A stretch of DNA of 64,000 nt from JACCVL01 sp963704295 (GTDB lineage: Bacteria > Actinomycetota > Actinomycetes > Propionibacteriales > Nocardioidaceae), in NCBI GenBank assembly GCA_963704295.1, contig OY969884.1, positions 124,001 to 188,000 on the forward strand. The letters are read 5' to 3'. Below, piece after piece: positions 1 through 7,826 of the stretch (its first letter is position 1; each line of letters begins with the position of its first letter). Position numbers and translations under genes: made by a program. Under the pieces are notes generated by a model. It saw only the letters and a list, made by a program, of their open reading frames with translations. It was not told where the DNA came from and ran no database searches.

Positions 1-2
1 AG

Positions 3-185
3 GAGCTCGCCAGCCACGATCTGGGACCGCGCAGCGTCTGCGTCCACGGCTTCCCCGACGCCCCGTTGGGCCAACGCACGGCGACCTTGGCGGTGGCGGT
101 GGCCGAACCGGCCGCGGGCCGGCTGCACGTGCACGCCGGACGGCCGTGCGATGCCCGGCCCGACGGGTGGTGGACCGGCGGCTGA
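3..185 (+). CDS. C-terminal fragment, C45-like acyltransferase/peptidase (partial)
   Basis: The frame is open from the left edge and ends at TGA 183-185, so only the last 60 residues are visible. The tail (RSVCVHGFP..., then TATLAVAVAEPAAGRLHVHAG.PC) resembles the end of the C45 / isopenicillin-N acyltransferase-like family. In that family a conserved stretch of the form 'ICRHP...ATVASVVMD...LHVAWGPPC' closes the Ntn-hydrolase fold. The match is by eye over a short tail; the catalytic Cys would lie upstream of the window. Function beyond the family guess cannot be stated. Confidence 0.45.
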   Translation, partial: ELASHDLGPRSVCVHGFPDAPLGQRTATLAVAVAEPAAGRLHVHAGRPCDARPDGWWTGG

Positions 186-208
186 CAGCCGGGGCGGCCT
201 CGGCGGGG

Positions 209-499
209 TCAGCCGAACAGCGCGTCGACGAACGACCGGGCGCGACGGGTGGCCCCGGTCGGCGGGGTGTGCGGTGGCGCGGCCATCTCCGGGGTGATGC
301 GGGGCAGCGGCTGGGTGTTCGGTCCGCGCGAGACGTGCCAGTCGTTCTCGGTCTCGATCATGTCGGCCAGGCTGGACCGGGGCAGGAAGATGCCCCGGCA
401 GCCCTCGCACTGAGCGACCGGGATGCGCATCCGGTCGTGCAGCTGCATCGGCTGGTGGCAAGACGGACAGGTCATCGTCCCGGACTCGTCGGCACTCAC
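209..499 (-). CDS. Small zinc-ribbon (zf-TFIIB-like) protein
   Basis: A protein of about 96 residues beginning with a zinc ribbon. CPSC is followed 16 residues later by CEGC (C11/C14 and C31/C34 when counted from the GTG at 497-499), and then by the motif GIFLPRSSLADMIE. This matches the 'transcription factor zinc-finger' (zf-TFIIB) family of small bacterial proteins of unknown role. The rest is a Pro-rich linker ending in RSFVDALFG. Start choice is open: the GTG at 499 or the ATG at 473-475, which gives 88 residues. Neither has a clear Shine-Dalgarno sequence. It is convergent with the partial gene on its left and divergent from the GDPD gene. The family is fairly certain, the function unknown. 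Confidence 0.7.
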   Translation of the reverse strand: MSADESGTMTCPSCHQPMQLHDRMRIPVAQCEGCRGIFLPRSSLADMIETENDWHVSRGPNTQPLPRITPEMAAPPHTPPTGATRRARSFVDALFG

Positions 500-591
500 G
501 TGGCCACGGTAACCCGTCTCCCACCACCGTCCCGCCCGGCACGCCCGGCGCGCCCGGCGGGCAGCGGGCCGCGGCGCGCCGCTCCGGTCGC

Positions 592-597
592 GATACT
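592..597 (+). promoter_or_regulatory. Candidate -10 box (GATACT) of a leaderless GDPD transcript
   Basis: GATACT lies 6 nt before the GTG at 604 and there is no Shine-Dalgarno sequence. It has the same geometry as the many TANNNT boxes in this window but G replaces T at the first position. The exonuclease gene at 19993 and corA at 59246 show the same variant. It supports the GTG 604 start. Confidence 0.4.
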
Positions 598-603
598 GGT
601 CGG

Positions 604-1434
604 GTGCCCGCAGCCGGACGGTCGACGCACCCGTTTCTGGACGGTCCGCTGCCGCTGGCGATGGCGCACCGCGGTGGCGCCGGACACGCCCCCAACGTAG
701 GAATCGAGAACACGCTGCGGGCCTTCGAGACCGCGGTGCGGCTTGGCTACACCTACCTGGAGACCGACGTGCGGGCGAGCAGCGACGGCGTCGCCGTGCT
801 CGTCCATGACGACCGGCTGGGCCGGTTGTGCGGCGTGCCGGCCCGGGTGTCCGACCTGACCTGGCGACAGCTCGCCGGGCTGCGGGTCGGAGGCCGCGAG
901 CCGGTGGCTCGGCTGGACGAGGCGCTGGCCGCCTTCCCCGACACCCGGCTGAACATCGACGTGAAGAGCGACGACGCAACCGTGCCGACCCTGGCGGCGG
1001 TACGCACCACCGGGGCGGAGCACCGGGTTTGCCTGGCGACGTTCTCCGACCGGCGAGTCCGGCAGATCCGACGGCTCGCCGGACCGGCGGTCGCCACCTC
1101 CTGTGCGAGCGGCGAGGTGGCACTGCTGCGGCTCGGTCCGACGCGGCTGCTGCGGGCCGGAGCGACCCGCGGCGGCGCGATCGCCGCGCAGCTGCCGCTG
1201 CGCTCCCGCGGCATGACCGTGACGACCGCAGCGCTGGTGCGGCACGCGCACGCGCTGGGGCTGCAGGTGCACGTCTGGGGAGTGGACGACGCGGCCACGA
1301 TGCGCACGTTGCTCGACCTCGGTGTGGACGGTCTGATCACCGACCGCACCGACCGGCTGGCCGCGCTGCTCCGGGACTCGGGCGACGGAGGTGGCGACGG
1401 CACGGAGCGGCCCACGAGGAGGTCCGAGCGGTGA
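604..1434 (+). CDS. Glycerophosphodiester phosphodiesterase
   Basis: A 276-residue cytoplasmic GDPD-family enzyme that hydrolyses glycerophosphodiesters to glycerol-3-phosphate and an alcohol. The TIM-barrel catalytic signature is complete: HRGG with His22, E35-N36 in IENTLRAFE, E53 and D55 in LETDVR, and His68 in VLVHDDRLGR. The C-terminal segment GVDGLITDR is typical. Length is normal for the short actinobacterial form and there is no signal peptide. The start was placed at GTG 604, which keeps the usual 'HPFLDGP' lead-in before HRGG; an ATG at 661 would cut directly before the active-site His. Its stop overlaps the start of the UMF1 transporter (GTGA), so the two are translationally coupled. 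Confidence 0.9.
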   Translation: MPAAGRSTHPFLDGPLPLAMAHRGGAGHAPNVGIENTLRAFETAVRLGYTYLETDVRASSDGVAVLVHDDRLGRLCGVPARVSDLTWRQLAGLRVGGREPVARLDEALAAFPDTRLNIDVKSDDATVPTLAAVRTTGAEHRVCLATFSDRRVRQIRRLAGPAVATSCASGEVALLRLGPTRLLRAGATRGGAIAAQLPLRSRGMTVTTAALVRHAHALGLQVHVWGVDDAATMRTLLDLGVDGLITDRTDRLAALLRDSGDGGGDGTERPTRRSER

Positions 1435-2816
1435 GCGTGGGACCCGGGGTGGAGCCAGGCATCCAGGCGGAGGCACGGCGGGCAGAGCAGCGCGCCTGGT
1501 CCTGGTACGACTGGGCCAACTCCGCCTACGTCACGACGATCGGGACGGTGCTGTTCGCCCCCTACCTGACCAGCGTGGCCGAGGTGGCGGCCTGCGGTCG
1601 CGCCGGGTCGGTCGAGTCCCCGTGCACCCGGGACCTGAACGTGCTCTCGGTCGCGGTGTCGCCGGGATCGCTGGTGTTCTACGTGATCACCTTCTCCACG
1701 GTGCTGTCCGCGCTGGTGCTGCCGGTCGTCGGCGCGCTGGCCGACCGCAGCCCGTCCAAGCGACGGCTGCTGGGCGGCTTCGCCTGGACCGGGGCCGGAG
1801 CGGCCACCGCGATGTGCGCGGTGTCCGGCGGCAACTGGGAGCTGGGCGCCGGGCTGCTGGTGGTGGCGAACATCGCCCTCGGGTGCAGCCTCGTGGTCTA
1901 CGACGCCGTGCTGTGCGAGATCGCCACCCCCGACGAGCGGGACGCCGTCTCGTCGCGCGCCTGGGCGTTCGGCTACCTCGGCGGCGGCCTGGTCCTGGCC
2001 GCCAACCTGGCCCTGGTCACCACGCACGACGCGCTGGGGCTGACCACGAGCGCCGCGGTGCGGATCAGCCTGGCCTCGGCCGGGTTGTGGTGGGCGGCCT
2101 TCACGGTGATCCCCTACCTGCGCCTTCGGGACCGCCCACCGCGAGGCGTCGTGCCCGAGACCGGCGGCCTCGTCCGGCGAGGCTTCGGGCAGCTGGCCAC
2201 CACCCTGCGAGAGGCGCGGGCGTACCCCGGCACGCTGACGTTCCTGCTGGCGTACCTGTTCTACAACGACGGCATCCAGACGGTCATCGGGACGGCCAGC
2301 GTCTACGGCGAGAAGCAGCTGGGCATTGCCACCGGTGCGCTCATCGCCACCATCCTGATGGTGCAGTTCGTGGCGTTCGGCGGCGCGCTGCTGTTCGGCC
2401 GGGTCGCCGCCCGGGTCGGCAGCCGGCGGACCATCCTGGCGGGACTGTGCGTCTGGATGGCGGTGGTCTGCGGGGGCTTCTTCCTCCCCGAGGGCGAGCT
2501 GCTGCCGTTCCTCGTGCTCGCCGCAGCGATCGGGATCGTGCTCGGCGGCACCCAGGCGCTGTCCCGCTCCTTCTTCAGCCAGCTGATCCCCCGGGGCCGG
2601 GAGGCGGAGTACTTCAGCCTCTACCAGGCCGGTGAGCGCGGCACCAGCTGGCTCGGCACGCTGGTCTTCGGCCTGGTGCACCAGTGGGCCGGCTCGTACC
2701 GGCCGGCGATCGCCGCCCTGGTGGTCTTCTTCTTGGTCGGGCTGGTGCTGTTGCTGCGCGTCGACCCCAAACGAGCCATCATCGAGGCAGGCAACCGGCC
2801 ACCGACGGTCGTCTGA
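1431..2816 (+). CDS. UMF1-family MFS transporter
   Basis: A 461-residue polytopic membrane protein of the Atg22/UMF1 branch of the major facilitator superfamily. The diagnostic N-terminal motif WSWYDWANSAY (near residues 23-33) is present, and about twelve hydrophobic segments follow. The cytoplasmic loop after the sixth segment carries the usual Arg-rich stretch (RLRDRPPRG). GTG 1431 overlaps the GDPD stop and is preceded by an excellent Shine-Dalgarno sequence (AGGAGG, about 1417-1422), which fixes the start against longer in-frame extensions. In actinobacteria this transporter is often paired with GDPD and rbpA, as here. The substrate is unknown. Confidence 0.88.
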   Translation: MSVGPGVEPGIQAEARRAEQRAWSWYDWANSAYVTTIGTVLFAPYLTSVAEVAACGRAGSVESPCTRDLNVLSVAVSPGSLVFYVITFSTVLSALVLPVVGALADRSPSKRRLLGGFAWTGAGAATAMCAVSGGNWELGAGLLVVANIALGCSLVVYDAVLCEIATPDERDAVSSRAWAFGYLGGGLVLAANLALVTTHDALGLTTSAAVRISLASAGLWWAAFTVIPYLRLRDRPPRGVVPETGGLVRRGFGQLATTLREARAYPGTLTFLLAYLFYNDGIQTVIGTASVYGEKQLGIATGALIATILMVQFVAFGGALLFGRVAARVGSRRTILAGLCVWMAVVCGGFFLPEGELLPFLVLAAAIGIVLGGTQALSRSFFSQLIPRGREAEYFSLYQAGERGTSWLGTLVFGLVHQWAGSYRPAIAALVVFFLVGLVLLLRVDPKRAIIEAGNRPPTVV

Positions 2817-2839
2817 TCGCGCCGACATGCCGCAATCTG

Positions 2840-2865
2840 GGAATCTTGGGTGGCTGCAGATCGTT
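2840..2865 (+). promoter_or_regulatory. SigR/SigH-type (thiol stress) promoter of rbpA
   Basis: GGGAAT (2839-2844) and GTT (2863-2865) are separated by exactly 18 nt, the GGAAT-N18-GTT architecture of SigR/SigH promoters. It would start transcription near 2871, about 65 nt before rbpA. In Streptomyces rbpA is a known SigR target, so motif and gene agree. Seen by eye, not scored statistically. Confidence 0.75.
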
Positions 2866-2937
2866 GGCCAATCCGAAGGCCCGCATGCTTCGAACCACCA
2901 ACGGGAGCACGAGCGACGCAGAAGGAGGGCTACCCAT

Positions 2938-3321
2938 ATGTCCGACCGCGCACTTCGCGGCACCCGTTTGGGCACGCAGAGCTTCGAGGATGAGCGTGGC
3001 GTCGAGATGGCGCCACGGACCCAGGTCGACTACGACTGCGCTCAGGGCCACTCGTTCACGCTGACCCTCGCCGAGGAGGCCGATGTCCCGGCCGTCTGGG
3101 AGTGTCCGCGCTGCGGGGCGAAGAGCCTTCGTCGCGACGGCGGCAAGGTGGAGGAGAAGGCCGTCAAGCCGGCGCGCACCCACTGGGACATGCTGCGGGA
3201 GCGGCGGTCCCTCCCCGAGCTGGAGGACATCCTCACCGAGCGGCTGGAACTGCTCCGCGCCGGTGAGATCGGGCCCGCCCACCTGCACCGCCCCCGCCGC
3301 ACGGCGAAGCGCTCGGCCTGA
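2938..3321 (+). CDS. rbpA: RNA polymerase-binding protein RbpA
   Basis: A 127-residue actinobacterial transcription factor that binds the sigma factor (SigA/HrdB) and the beta subunit and stabilises the open complex. Order of parts: a disordered N-terminus, then the core with YDCAQGH and WECPRCG (the zinc-ribbon-like CX...H, CXXC region of the RbpA core domain), a basic linker ending near PARTHWDMLRERRS, and the C-terminal sigma-interaction domain (LPELEDILTERLELLRAGE). ATG 2938 has a strong Shine-Dalgarno sequence (GAAGGAGGG). Length and all parts are standard. The SigR-like promoter upstream suggests induction by thiol-oxidative stress. Confidence 0.97.
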   Translation: MSDRALRGTRLGTQSFEDERGVEMAPRTQVDYDCAQGHSFTLTLAEEADVPAVWECPRCGAKSLRRDGGKVEEKAVKPARTHWDMLRERRSLPELEDILTERLELLRAGEIGPAHLHRPRRTAKRSA

Positions 3322-3329
3322 AGCCCCCG

Positions 3330-3749
3330 TCAGTCCTCCGGCCGGTCAACCCGTCGCTGGTCGACGAGCCGGACGCGGGCGGACCGCTCGGCGCGGCGCA
3401 CCAGCGCGGCCGTGACCAGCCGGCGCGCGAACGGCCGGGTCACGGGCAGCAGGCAGAGGAAGCCGACCACGTCGGTCACGAAGCCGGGGGTGAGCAGCAG
3501 TGTGCCGCCCACCAGCACCAGCCCGGCGTCGGTCAGCGCCACCTCGGGTGACGCGCCCGCCGACAGCAGGCTCCGCAGGTTCTGCCAGGCTCGGCGGCCC
3601 TCCCGGCGGACCAGCCAGGCACCGAGCAGGCTCTCCGCGACGAGCAGCGCGACCGTCGGCCAGGCGCCGATGGCGTGGCCGACCTGGATGATCACCGCGA
3701 TCTCGACGATCGGCGTCACCAGGAAGGCCACCAGCAGCCAGCGCGCCAT
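3330..3749 (-). CDS. fxsA: FxsA family membrane protein
   Basis: A 139-residue cytoplasmic-membrane protein of the FxsA family. In E. coli the family member relieves exclusion of phage T7 by the F plasmid; its general role is unknown. The family pattern is clear: an N-terminal hydrophobic pair (LLVAFLVTPIVEIAVIIQVG), the GxWLVRREGRRAW loop, then DAGLVLVGGTLLLTPGFVTDVVGFLCLLP with the conserved LLxPGFxTD motif. ATG 3749 lies 3 nt after the ppm1 stop, so it is the last gene of the lnt-ppm1-fxsA operon. It is convergent with rbpA. Confidence 0.92.
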   Translation of the reverse strand: MARWLLVAFLVTPIVEIAVIIQVGHAIGAWPTVALLVAESLLGAWLVRREGRRAWQNLRSLLSAGASPEVALTDAGLVLVGGTLLLTPGFVTDVVGFLCLLPVTRPFARRLVTAALVRRAERSARVRLVDQRRVDRPED

Positions 3750-3752
3750 GAC

Positions 3753-4505
3753 TCAGGCCCCGCCTAGCCGGCTCTTGATGCCTCGGACACGGCGCTGCGC
3801 GCCCCAGCGGGTGACCCGCCAGAGCGCCTCGGCGACGATCGGCACCGACATCTTCGACTCGCCGGCGTGTCGCTCCACGAAGCTGATCGGGACCTCCTCG
3901 ACACCGACACCGGCGTCCACGACCCGGCGCAGCAGGTCCACCTGGAAGCAGTAGCCGCGGGACCCGACGGCGTCCAGGTCGATGGCGGCCAGCGCGCTGC
4001 GCCGGTAGGCCCGGAAGCCGGCCGTCGCGTCCCGCACGCCGATACCGAGGGCGAGTCGGGCGTAGGTGTTGCCACCGCGCGACAGCGCCAGCCGGTGCCA
4101 CGGCCAGTCCACCACCCGGCCGCCACGCACCCAGCGGGAGCCGACCACCAGTCCCACTCCCCCGCTCCGGTCCTCCCGGAGCACGGCGAGCAGCGCCGGC
4201 AGGTGCTCCGGGCGGTGTGAGCCGTCGGCGTCCATCTGCGCGAGCACCTCGTAGCCCTGGGTCAGCCCCCACCCGAACCCGGCTCGGTACGCAGCCCCGA
4301 GACCCTGCTTTCCGGACCGGTGCAGCACGCGCACGTGCGCATCGTCCTCGGCCAGGGCGTCGGCGATCGCGCCGGTGCCGTCCGGCGAGCCGTCGTCGAC
4401 CACCAGCACGTCGGCGTCGGGCACCGCGCCACGCACCCCACGCACCACACCCGTGATCGTGCTCGCCTCGTCGTAGGTGGGGATCACCACTAGCACGGCG
4501 CTCAC
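3753..4505 (-). CDS. ppm1: Polyprenol-phosphate mannosyltransferase (GT2, Ppm1-like)
   Basis: A 250-residue GT2-fold glycosyltransferase that transfers mannose from GDP-mannose to polyprenyl phosphate, the donor for lipoglycan and protein mannosylation. GT-A motifs are intact: PTYDEAST near the N-terminus, VVDDGSPDGT, QMDADGSH (the DXD metal site) and SRWVRGG. There is no C-terminal membrane domain, as in the soluble catalytic half of mycobacterial Ppm1. In mycobacteria Lnt and Ppm are fused in one protein. Here they are separate and overlap by 4 nt (the GTG at 4503-4505 overlaps the lnt stop, GTGA), a split form common in other actinobacteria. Confidence 0.92.
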   Translation of the reverse strand: MSAVLVVIPTYDEASTITGVVRGVRGAVPDADVLVVDDGSPDGTGAIADALAEDDAHVRVLHRSGKQGLGAAYRAGFGWGLTQGYEVLAQMDADGSHRPEHLPALLAVLREDRSGGVGLVVGSRWVRGGRVVDWPWHRLALSRGGNTYARLALGIGVRDATAGFRAYRRSALAAIDLDAVGSRGYCFQVDLLRRVVDAGVGVEEVPISFVERHAGESKMSVPIVAEALWRVTRWGAQRRVRGIKSRLGGA

Positions 4506-6097
4506 CCGACACCCCCGGGCGTGCCGGTGCCGACCGGCTGCCGGGACTCGCTGGACGGCTCGGTCCGCCGTGCGGCCTGGTCCGCCTCCGGCGGCTGGCC
4601 GGAGCCACGCCGCCGGCGGCGACCGGCCAGGACGGCGGCGACCAGCCCGAGCAGGCCGCCCGCCACCAACCCCCCCTCGAACCAGGCGCCGAACCGGACC
4701 GCCGGGGTGAGGCCGTCGGCCAGCTGGACGGTGCCGGTAAGCACCTCGGCGCCGTTCGTGCGGGAGCGGCTGACGACGGTGCCGTCGGCCCCGACGATGC
4801 CGCTGATCCCGTTGGTCGAGGCGACCACCAGGTCGCGGCCGGTCTCGATCGCTCGCAGCTGCGAGATTGCGAACTGCTGGTCGGGCTGGCCGGTCGAGCG
4901 GTAGGTGGCGTTGTTGGTCTGCACGACGAGCAGCTCCGCCCCCGCGCGTACGGCCGGGGCCATCACGCTGTCGAACGCCACGTCGTAGCACATCGCGTCC
5001 GCGATGACGACCGGCCCGAGGTCCAGCACACCGGGCTCGTCCCCTGCCTCGAAGTCCCGCGGGATCTCGTCCAGCCGGCCGATCAGCGGCGCCAGCTGGT
5101 CCCGCAGCGGGACGTACTCGCCGAAGGGGACCAGGTTGCGCTTGACGTAGGTGTCCCCCGGGCCGGCGTCCGGTGTCCATACCAGGCCGACGTTTCGCAG
5201 CAGGTCCGGCTCGGACCCGGCGGTCAACGCCCCCACCAGCACCGGCACGCCGACCGCGCCCACCGCCCGGTCGATCGCGGCGTAGGTCTCGCGGTCGGCG
5301 AGGGGATCGATGTCGGTGGAGTTCTCGGGCCAGATCACGACGTCCGCCGCAGCGGCCCGGCCGGCCCGGACGTCGTCGGCGTAGGCCACCGTCGCGTCGA
5401 CGTGGTTGTCGACCACCTCCCGCTGCTCGCCGAGACCGTCCGCTCCCGTCCCCGGGATGCCTCCCTGCACCGCGGCCACGCGGAGCTGCTCGGTCGCACC
5501 GGCCGGGCCGGTCGGGAGCAGCGGTCCCAGGGCGAGTACGGCGGCGACGGCCGCCCAGCCGGCCACGGCGGTCACCGGGGCGGCTCGCAGCCGGAGCGCA
5601 CCGCCCCAGACACCGGCCGCGCAGAGCACGACCAGGGCACCGAGCGCCGGTACGCCGAGGTAGCGGACATAGTCCTGCAGCGCGGTGTCGGCGAGCGCGA
5701 AGGCAAGCTTCCCCCACGGGAAGCCGGTGAACGGGACGGAGCTGCGGGCCAGCTCGACCGCCGCCCACAGGCCCGCCGTCGCCAGCGGCCACCACCGGTG
5801 CGGCCGAACCGCCGCGGCCGCCGCTCCGAAGGCCGCGAGGAACAGCGCCTGCAGCAGCGACAAGGCGAGCCAGGCGTCGACGCCGATCACCCGCAGCCAG
5901 GGCAGCAGCAGCACGAAGTAGCCGAGTCCGAAGGCCAGACCGAGGGCGGCCCCGCGGCGGGGCGACTGGTCGTGCAGCACGCCGAGCAGGCCGACCAGGC
6001 CGGGCAGCAGCAGCCACCAGAAGCCGAGCGGCGGGTAGGCCAGCCCGACCGCCACACCGGCCGTCAGGGCGAGCGCCAGCCGGACGGGCAGGGCCAT
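4502..6097 (-). CDS. lnt: Apolipoprotein N-acyltransferase
   Basis: A 531-residue membrane enzyme that N-acylates the lipobox Cys of diacylated lipoproteins. About six N-terminal membrane segments are followed by an external nitrilase-fold domain and a last membrane helix near the C-terminus (GGLVAGGLLGLVAAVLAG). The Glu-Lys-Cys catalytic triad is present in WPENST, YVKRNLVPFGEYVP and ADAMCYD. ATG 6097 was chosen because it has a GGAG sequence 9 nt upstream and begins directly before the first helix; the GTG at 6136 lacks a ribosome binding site. It is the first gene of lnt-ppm1-fxsA. Likely substrates in this window are the two FKBP lipoproteins and the peptide-binding lipoprotein. Confidence 0.94.
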   Translation of the reverse strand: MALPVRLALALTAGVAVGLAYPPLGFWWLLLPGLVGLLGVLHDQSPRRGAALGLAFGLGYFVLLLPWLRVIGVDAWLALSLLQALFLAAFGAAAAAVRPHRWWPLATAGLWAAVELARSSVPFTGFPWGKLAFALADTALQDYVRYLGVPALGALVVLCAAGVWGGALRLRAAPVTAVAGWAAVAAVLALGPLLPTGPAGATEQLRVAAVQGGIPGTGADGLGEQREVVDNHVDATVAYADDVRAGRAAAADVVIWPENSTDIDPLADRETYAAIDRAVGAVGVPVLVGALTAGSEPDLLRNVGLVWTPDAGPGDTYVKRNLVPFGEYVPLRDQLAPLIGRLDEIPRDFEAGDEPGVLDLGPVVIADAMCYDVAFDSVMAPAVRAGAELLVVQTNNATYRSTGQPDQQFAISQLRAIETGRDLVVASTNGISGIVGADGTVVSRSRTNGAEVLTGTVQLADGLTPAVRFGAWFEGGLVAGGLLGLVAAVLAGRRRRRGSGQPPEADQAARRTEPSSESRQPVGTGTPGGVG

Positions 6098-6388
6098 GCG
6101 GATGCTCCAGGTGCGACGGCGGGAAACGGGTCGCACCCATCATGACAAACGCCGGACGAGGGGGCGGGCGCGCGGGGAGCTGCACGACCTTCGGACCGAT
6201 CGTGTGCTCGCCGGGTGCGAGCCCACGGACCGTTGTCTACTGGCCACGGAGGCTCCCCGCGCGTACCACCCCGTCGACCGACCGCGCGGCGCGGACCCGG
6301 CACGTGTGGCGCGACCGCGGATCGAGACCCGCTCACGTGCCCGTCCAAGCTGCTGGCCGGTCGAACCCTCGAGGGAGGAACGACGACG

Positions 6389-6553
6389 ATGCTGCCGAGC
6401 CGCCGCGGGGGTGTCAACACCGCTCCGACCTGCGCGTATCCGTGTCTGTGCAGGTCAGGGACACGCTGCGTGCACCCAATGTTCCGACCCCGTTTTCGAC
6501 CCCGGCGGCGTGTCGAGGCTCGACACGCCGAGACCTCTCAGCCGTTCGGATGA
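6389..6553 (+). CDS. Possible small Cys-containing peptide
   Basis: A frame of 54 codons from ATG 6389, preceded by a strong Shine-Dalgarno sequence (GAGGGAGGAA, spaced about 8 nt). The product is Arg-rich and has four Cys close together (CAYPCLCRSGTRC). No family is recognised, no membrane helix or signal peptide is seen, and there is no plus-strand gene downstream for it to lead. The long inverted repeat at 6507-6529 lies inside its 3' part. It could equally be a chance frame in GC-rich DNA; the ribosome binding site is the only positive evidence. Confidence 0.2.
   Translation: MLPSRRGGVNTAPTCAYPCLCRSGTRCVHPMFRPRFRPRRRVEARHAETSQPFG
6507..6529 (-). terminator. Perfect hairpin downstream of the kam operon
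   Basis: A 10-bp perfect inverted repeat (GGCGTGTCGA / TCGACACGCC) with a 3-nt loop, about 100 nt beyond the end of kal on the minus strand. There is no U tract, which is common for actinobacterial terminators. It could instead be an operator palindrome. Confidence 0.4.
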
Positions 6554-6626
6554 GCGGCCTCCAACCGCACCTCGCGATCACGCAGCGTTGCGGCGCCACC
6601 ACGCTGCCGACACGCCGACCGACGTG

Positions 6627-7038
6627 CTAGTCGGCGGCTGGGACCACCACGGTGCCGGTCGCGGTGACCGCGACCAACGGCTCGGACAGCACCGTCGCCG
6701 CGGAGGGGCCACGGTCCGGGGTTCCTCGGCAGACCACCCGCGCCACCAGCGCCAGCTCCCGGCTGCGCCGCCCCACCCGGGTGACCTCGGCGACCACCTC
6801 GAGCACGTCCCCGGCGCGCACCGGGAGCGGTGAACCGGACATCGGCATAGCCGGCGAACAGTCCCTCGTCCCCGTCGGTCTGGATGCACACGTCGGTGGC
6901 CACGTCGCCGAACAGGCCGAGGACGTAGGCCCCGTCCACGAGGTCGCCGGCGTAGTGCGCGTGCGAGTACGGCACGTAGCGCCGGTGCACGACCCGCAGG
7001 TTGAGCCGCGGGTCGGCGCTGGCGGACGCGGCGCTCAT
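6627..7038 (-). pseudogene. kal: 3-aminobutyryl-CoA ammonia-lyase, frameshifted
   Basis: Hot-dog-fold enzyme of lysine fermentation that releases ammonia from 3-aminobutyryl-CoA to give crotonyl-CoA. The N-terminal half reads in frame from ATG 7038: RLNLRVVHRRYVPYSHAHYAG, then DLVDGAYVLGLFGDVATDV and TDGDEGLFAGYADVRFTAP. The rest (VRAGDVLEVVAEVTRVGRRS ... TGTVVVPAAD, stop at 6627) lies in another frame. Removing one base from the GGG run at 6823-6825 joins the two halves into a normal protein of about 136 residues. ATG overlaps the kamE stop (ATGA), so it is the last gene of the operon. This is either a recent mutation or a sequencing error; the rest of both halves is well conserved. Confidence 0.82.
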
Positions 7039-7826
7039 GCCGACTTCTGCCCGGCCGGGGCGGTTGTGGGGCGACCGGCCACGGCCCGGCCTCGGGTCAC
7101 CAGCTCGTGCACGAGGAAGCTGGCCACGTCGGCCGGCGTCGTGCCCCGGGCGAACACCCGGTCCACCCCGAGGTCGGCCGCCATCGCCTCGTCGAAGCGC
7201 GGCCCACCGACGACCAGGACCGGTCGGCGACCGGCCGGGTAGGCCTCCCGGAACGCCGCGGACATCTCCTTGGTGTTGAACACGTGCGCGTCCCGCTGGG
7301 TGACCACCTGCGAGACCAGCACCGCGTCGGCCTGCTCGGCGCGGGCCCGCTCGACGAGCTGCGGCACCGACACCTGGGCGCCGAGGTTGACCACCCGCAG
7401 CTCGCGGTAGTACTCGAGGCCCTTCTCCCCGGCGAAGCCCTTGATGTTGAGGATCGCGTCGATCCCCACGGTGTGCGCGTCGGTTCCGATACAGGCACCG
7501 ACCACGGTCAGCCGCCGGCGCAGGCCCTTGCGGACCGCGAGGTTGGCCTCCTTCGGCGACAGCAGCGGGAAGTCGCGCTCGACCACGGTGACCGCGGCCA
7601 GGTCGACCAGATGGTTCACCCGGCCGTAGACGACGAAGAAGGTGAAGTCCGGGCCCATCGCCTTGCTGTGCGCGACCAGGGCCGGCTCCATGCCCATCCG
7701 GCCGGCTAGCTGCAGCGCAGCCCCCTCGGCGTGCTTGCTGTGCGGGACCGGCAGGGTGAACGACAGCTGCACCATGCCGTCCCCGGTGGTGTCGCCGTAC
7801 GGGCGGACGATCGAGCCGGTGCTCAT
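7035..7826 (-). CDS. kamE: Lysine 5,6-aminomutase beta subunit
   Basis: A 263-residue cobalamin-binding subunit of lysine/beta-lysine 5,6-aminomutase, which moves the terminal amino group of beta-lysine to C5 and gives 3,5-diaminohexanoate. The base-off B12 motif DXHXXG is D116-A-H118-T-V-G121. Lys129 sits 11 residues after the His, the same distance as between His133 and the PLP lysine Lys144 in the clostridial enzyme, so it should be the Schiff-base lysine that links PLP to this domain. Starts at ATG 7826 overlapping kamD by 4 nt; its stop overlaps kal. It requires adenosylcobalamin and PLP and works as a complex with KamD. Confidence 0.95.
   Translation of the reverse strand: MSTGSIVRPYGDTTGDGMVQLSFTLPVPHSKHAEGAALQLAGRMGMEPALVAHSKAMGPDFTFFVVYGRVNHLVDLAAVTVVERDFPLLSPKEANLAVRKGLRRRLTVVGACIGTDAHTVGIDAILNIKGFAGEKGLEYYRELRVVNLGAQVSVPQLVERARAEQADAVLVSQVVTQRDAHVFNTKEMSAAFREAYPAGRRPVLVVGGPRFDEAMAADLGVDRVFARGTTPADVASFLVHELVTRGRAVAGRPTTAPAGQKSA

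Larger units (their letters stand above)
6098..6626. other. 529-nt stretch without a convincing gene
   Basis: Lies between the 5' end of lnt and the 3' end of the lysine gene cluster. All reading frames give low-complexity, family-less translations. It holds one small plus-strand frame with a good ribosome binding site (6389-6553), a perfect inverted repeat (6507-6529) and presumably the lnt promoter near its left side. No riboswitch, tRNA or IS end was recognised. Confidence 0.6.

Noticed and set aside
3753..6185. A single 810-codon minus-strand frame that could suggest an Lnt-Ppm1 fusion as in mycobacteria
   Set aside because: Only the last 250 codons make protein (Ppm1). Lnt is encoded in a different frame and ends at 4502 overlapping the ppm1 GTG, so the genes are separate and coupled.
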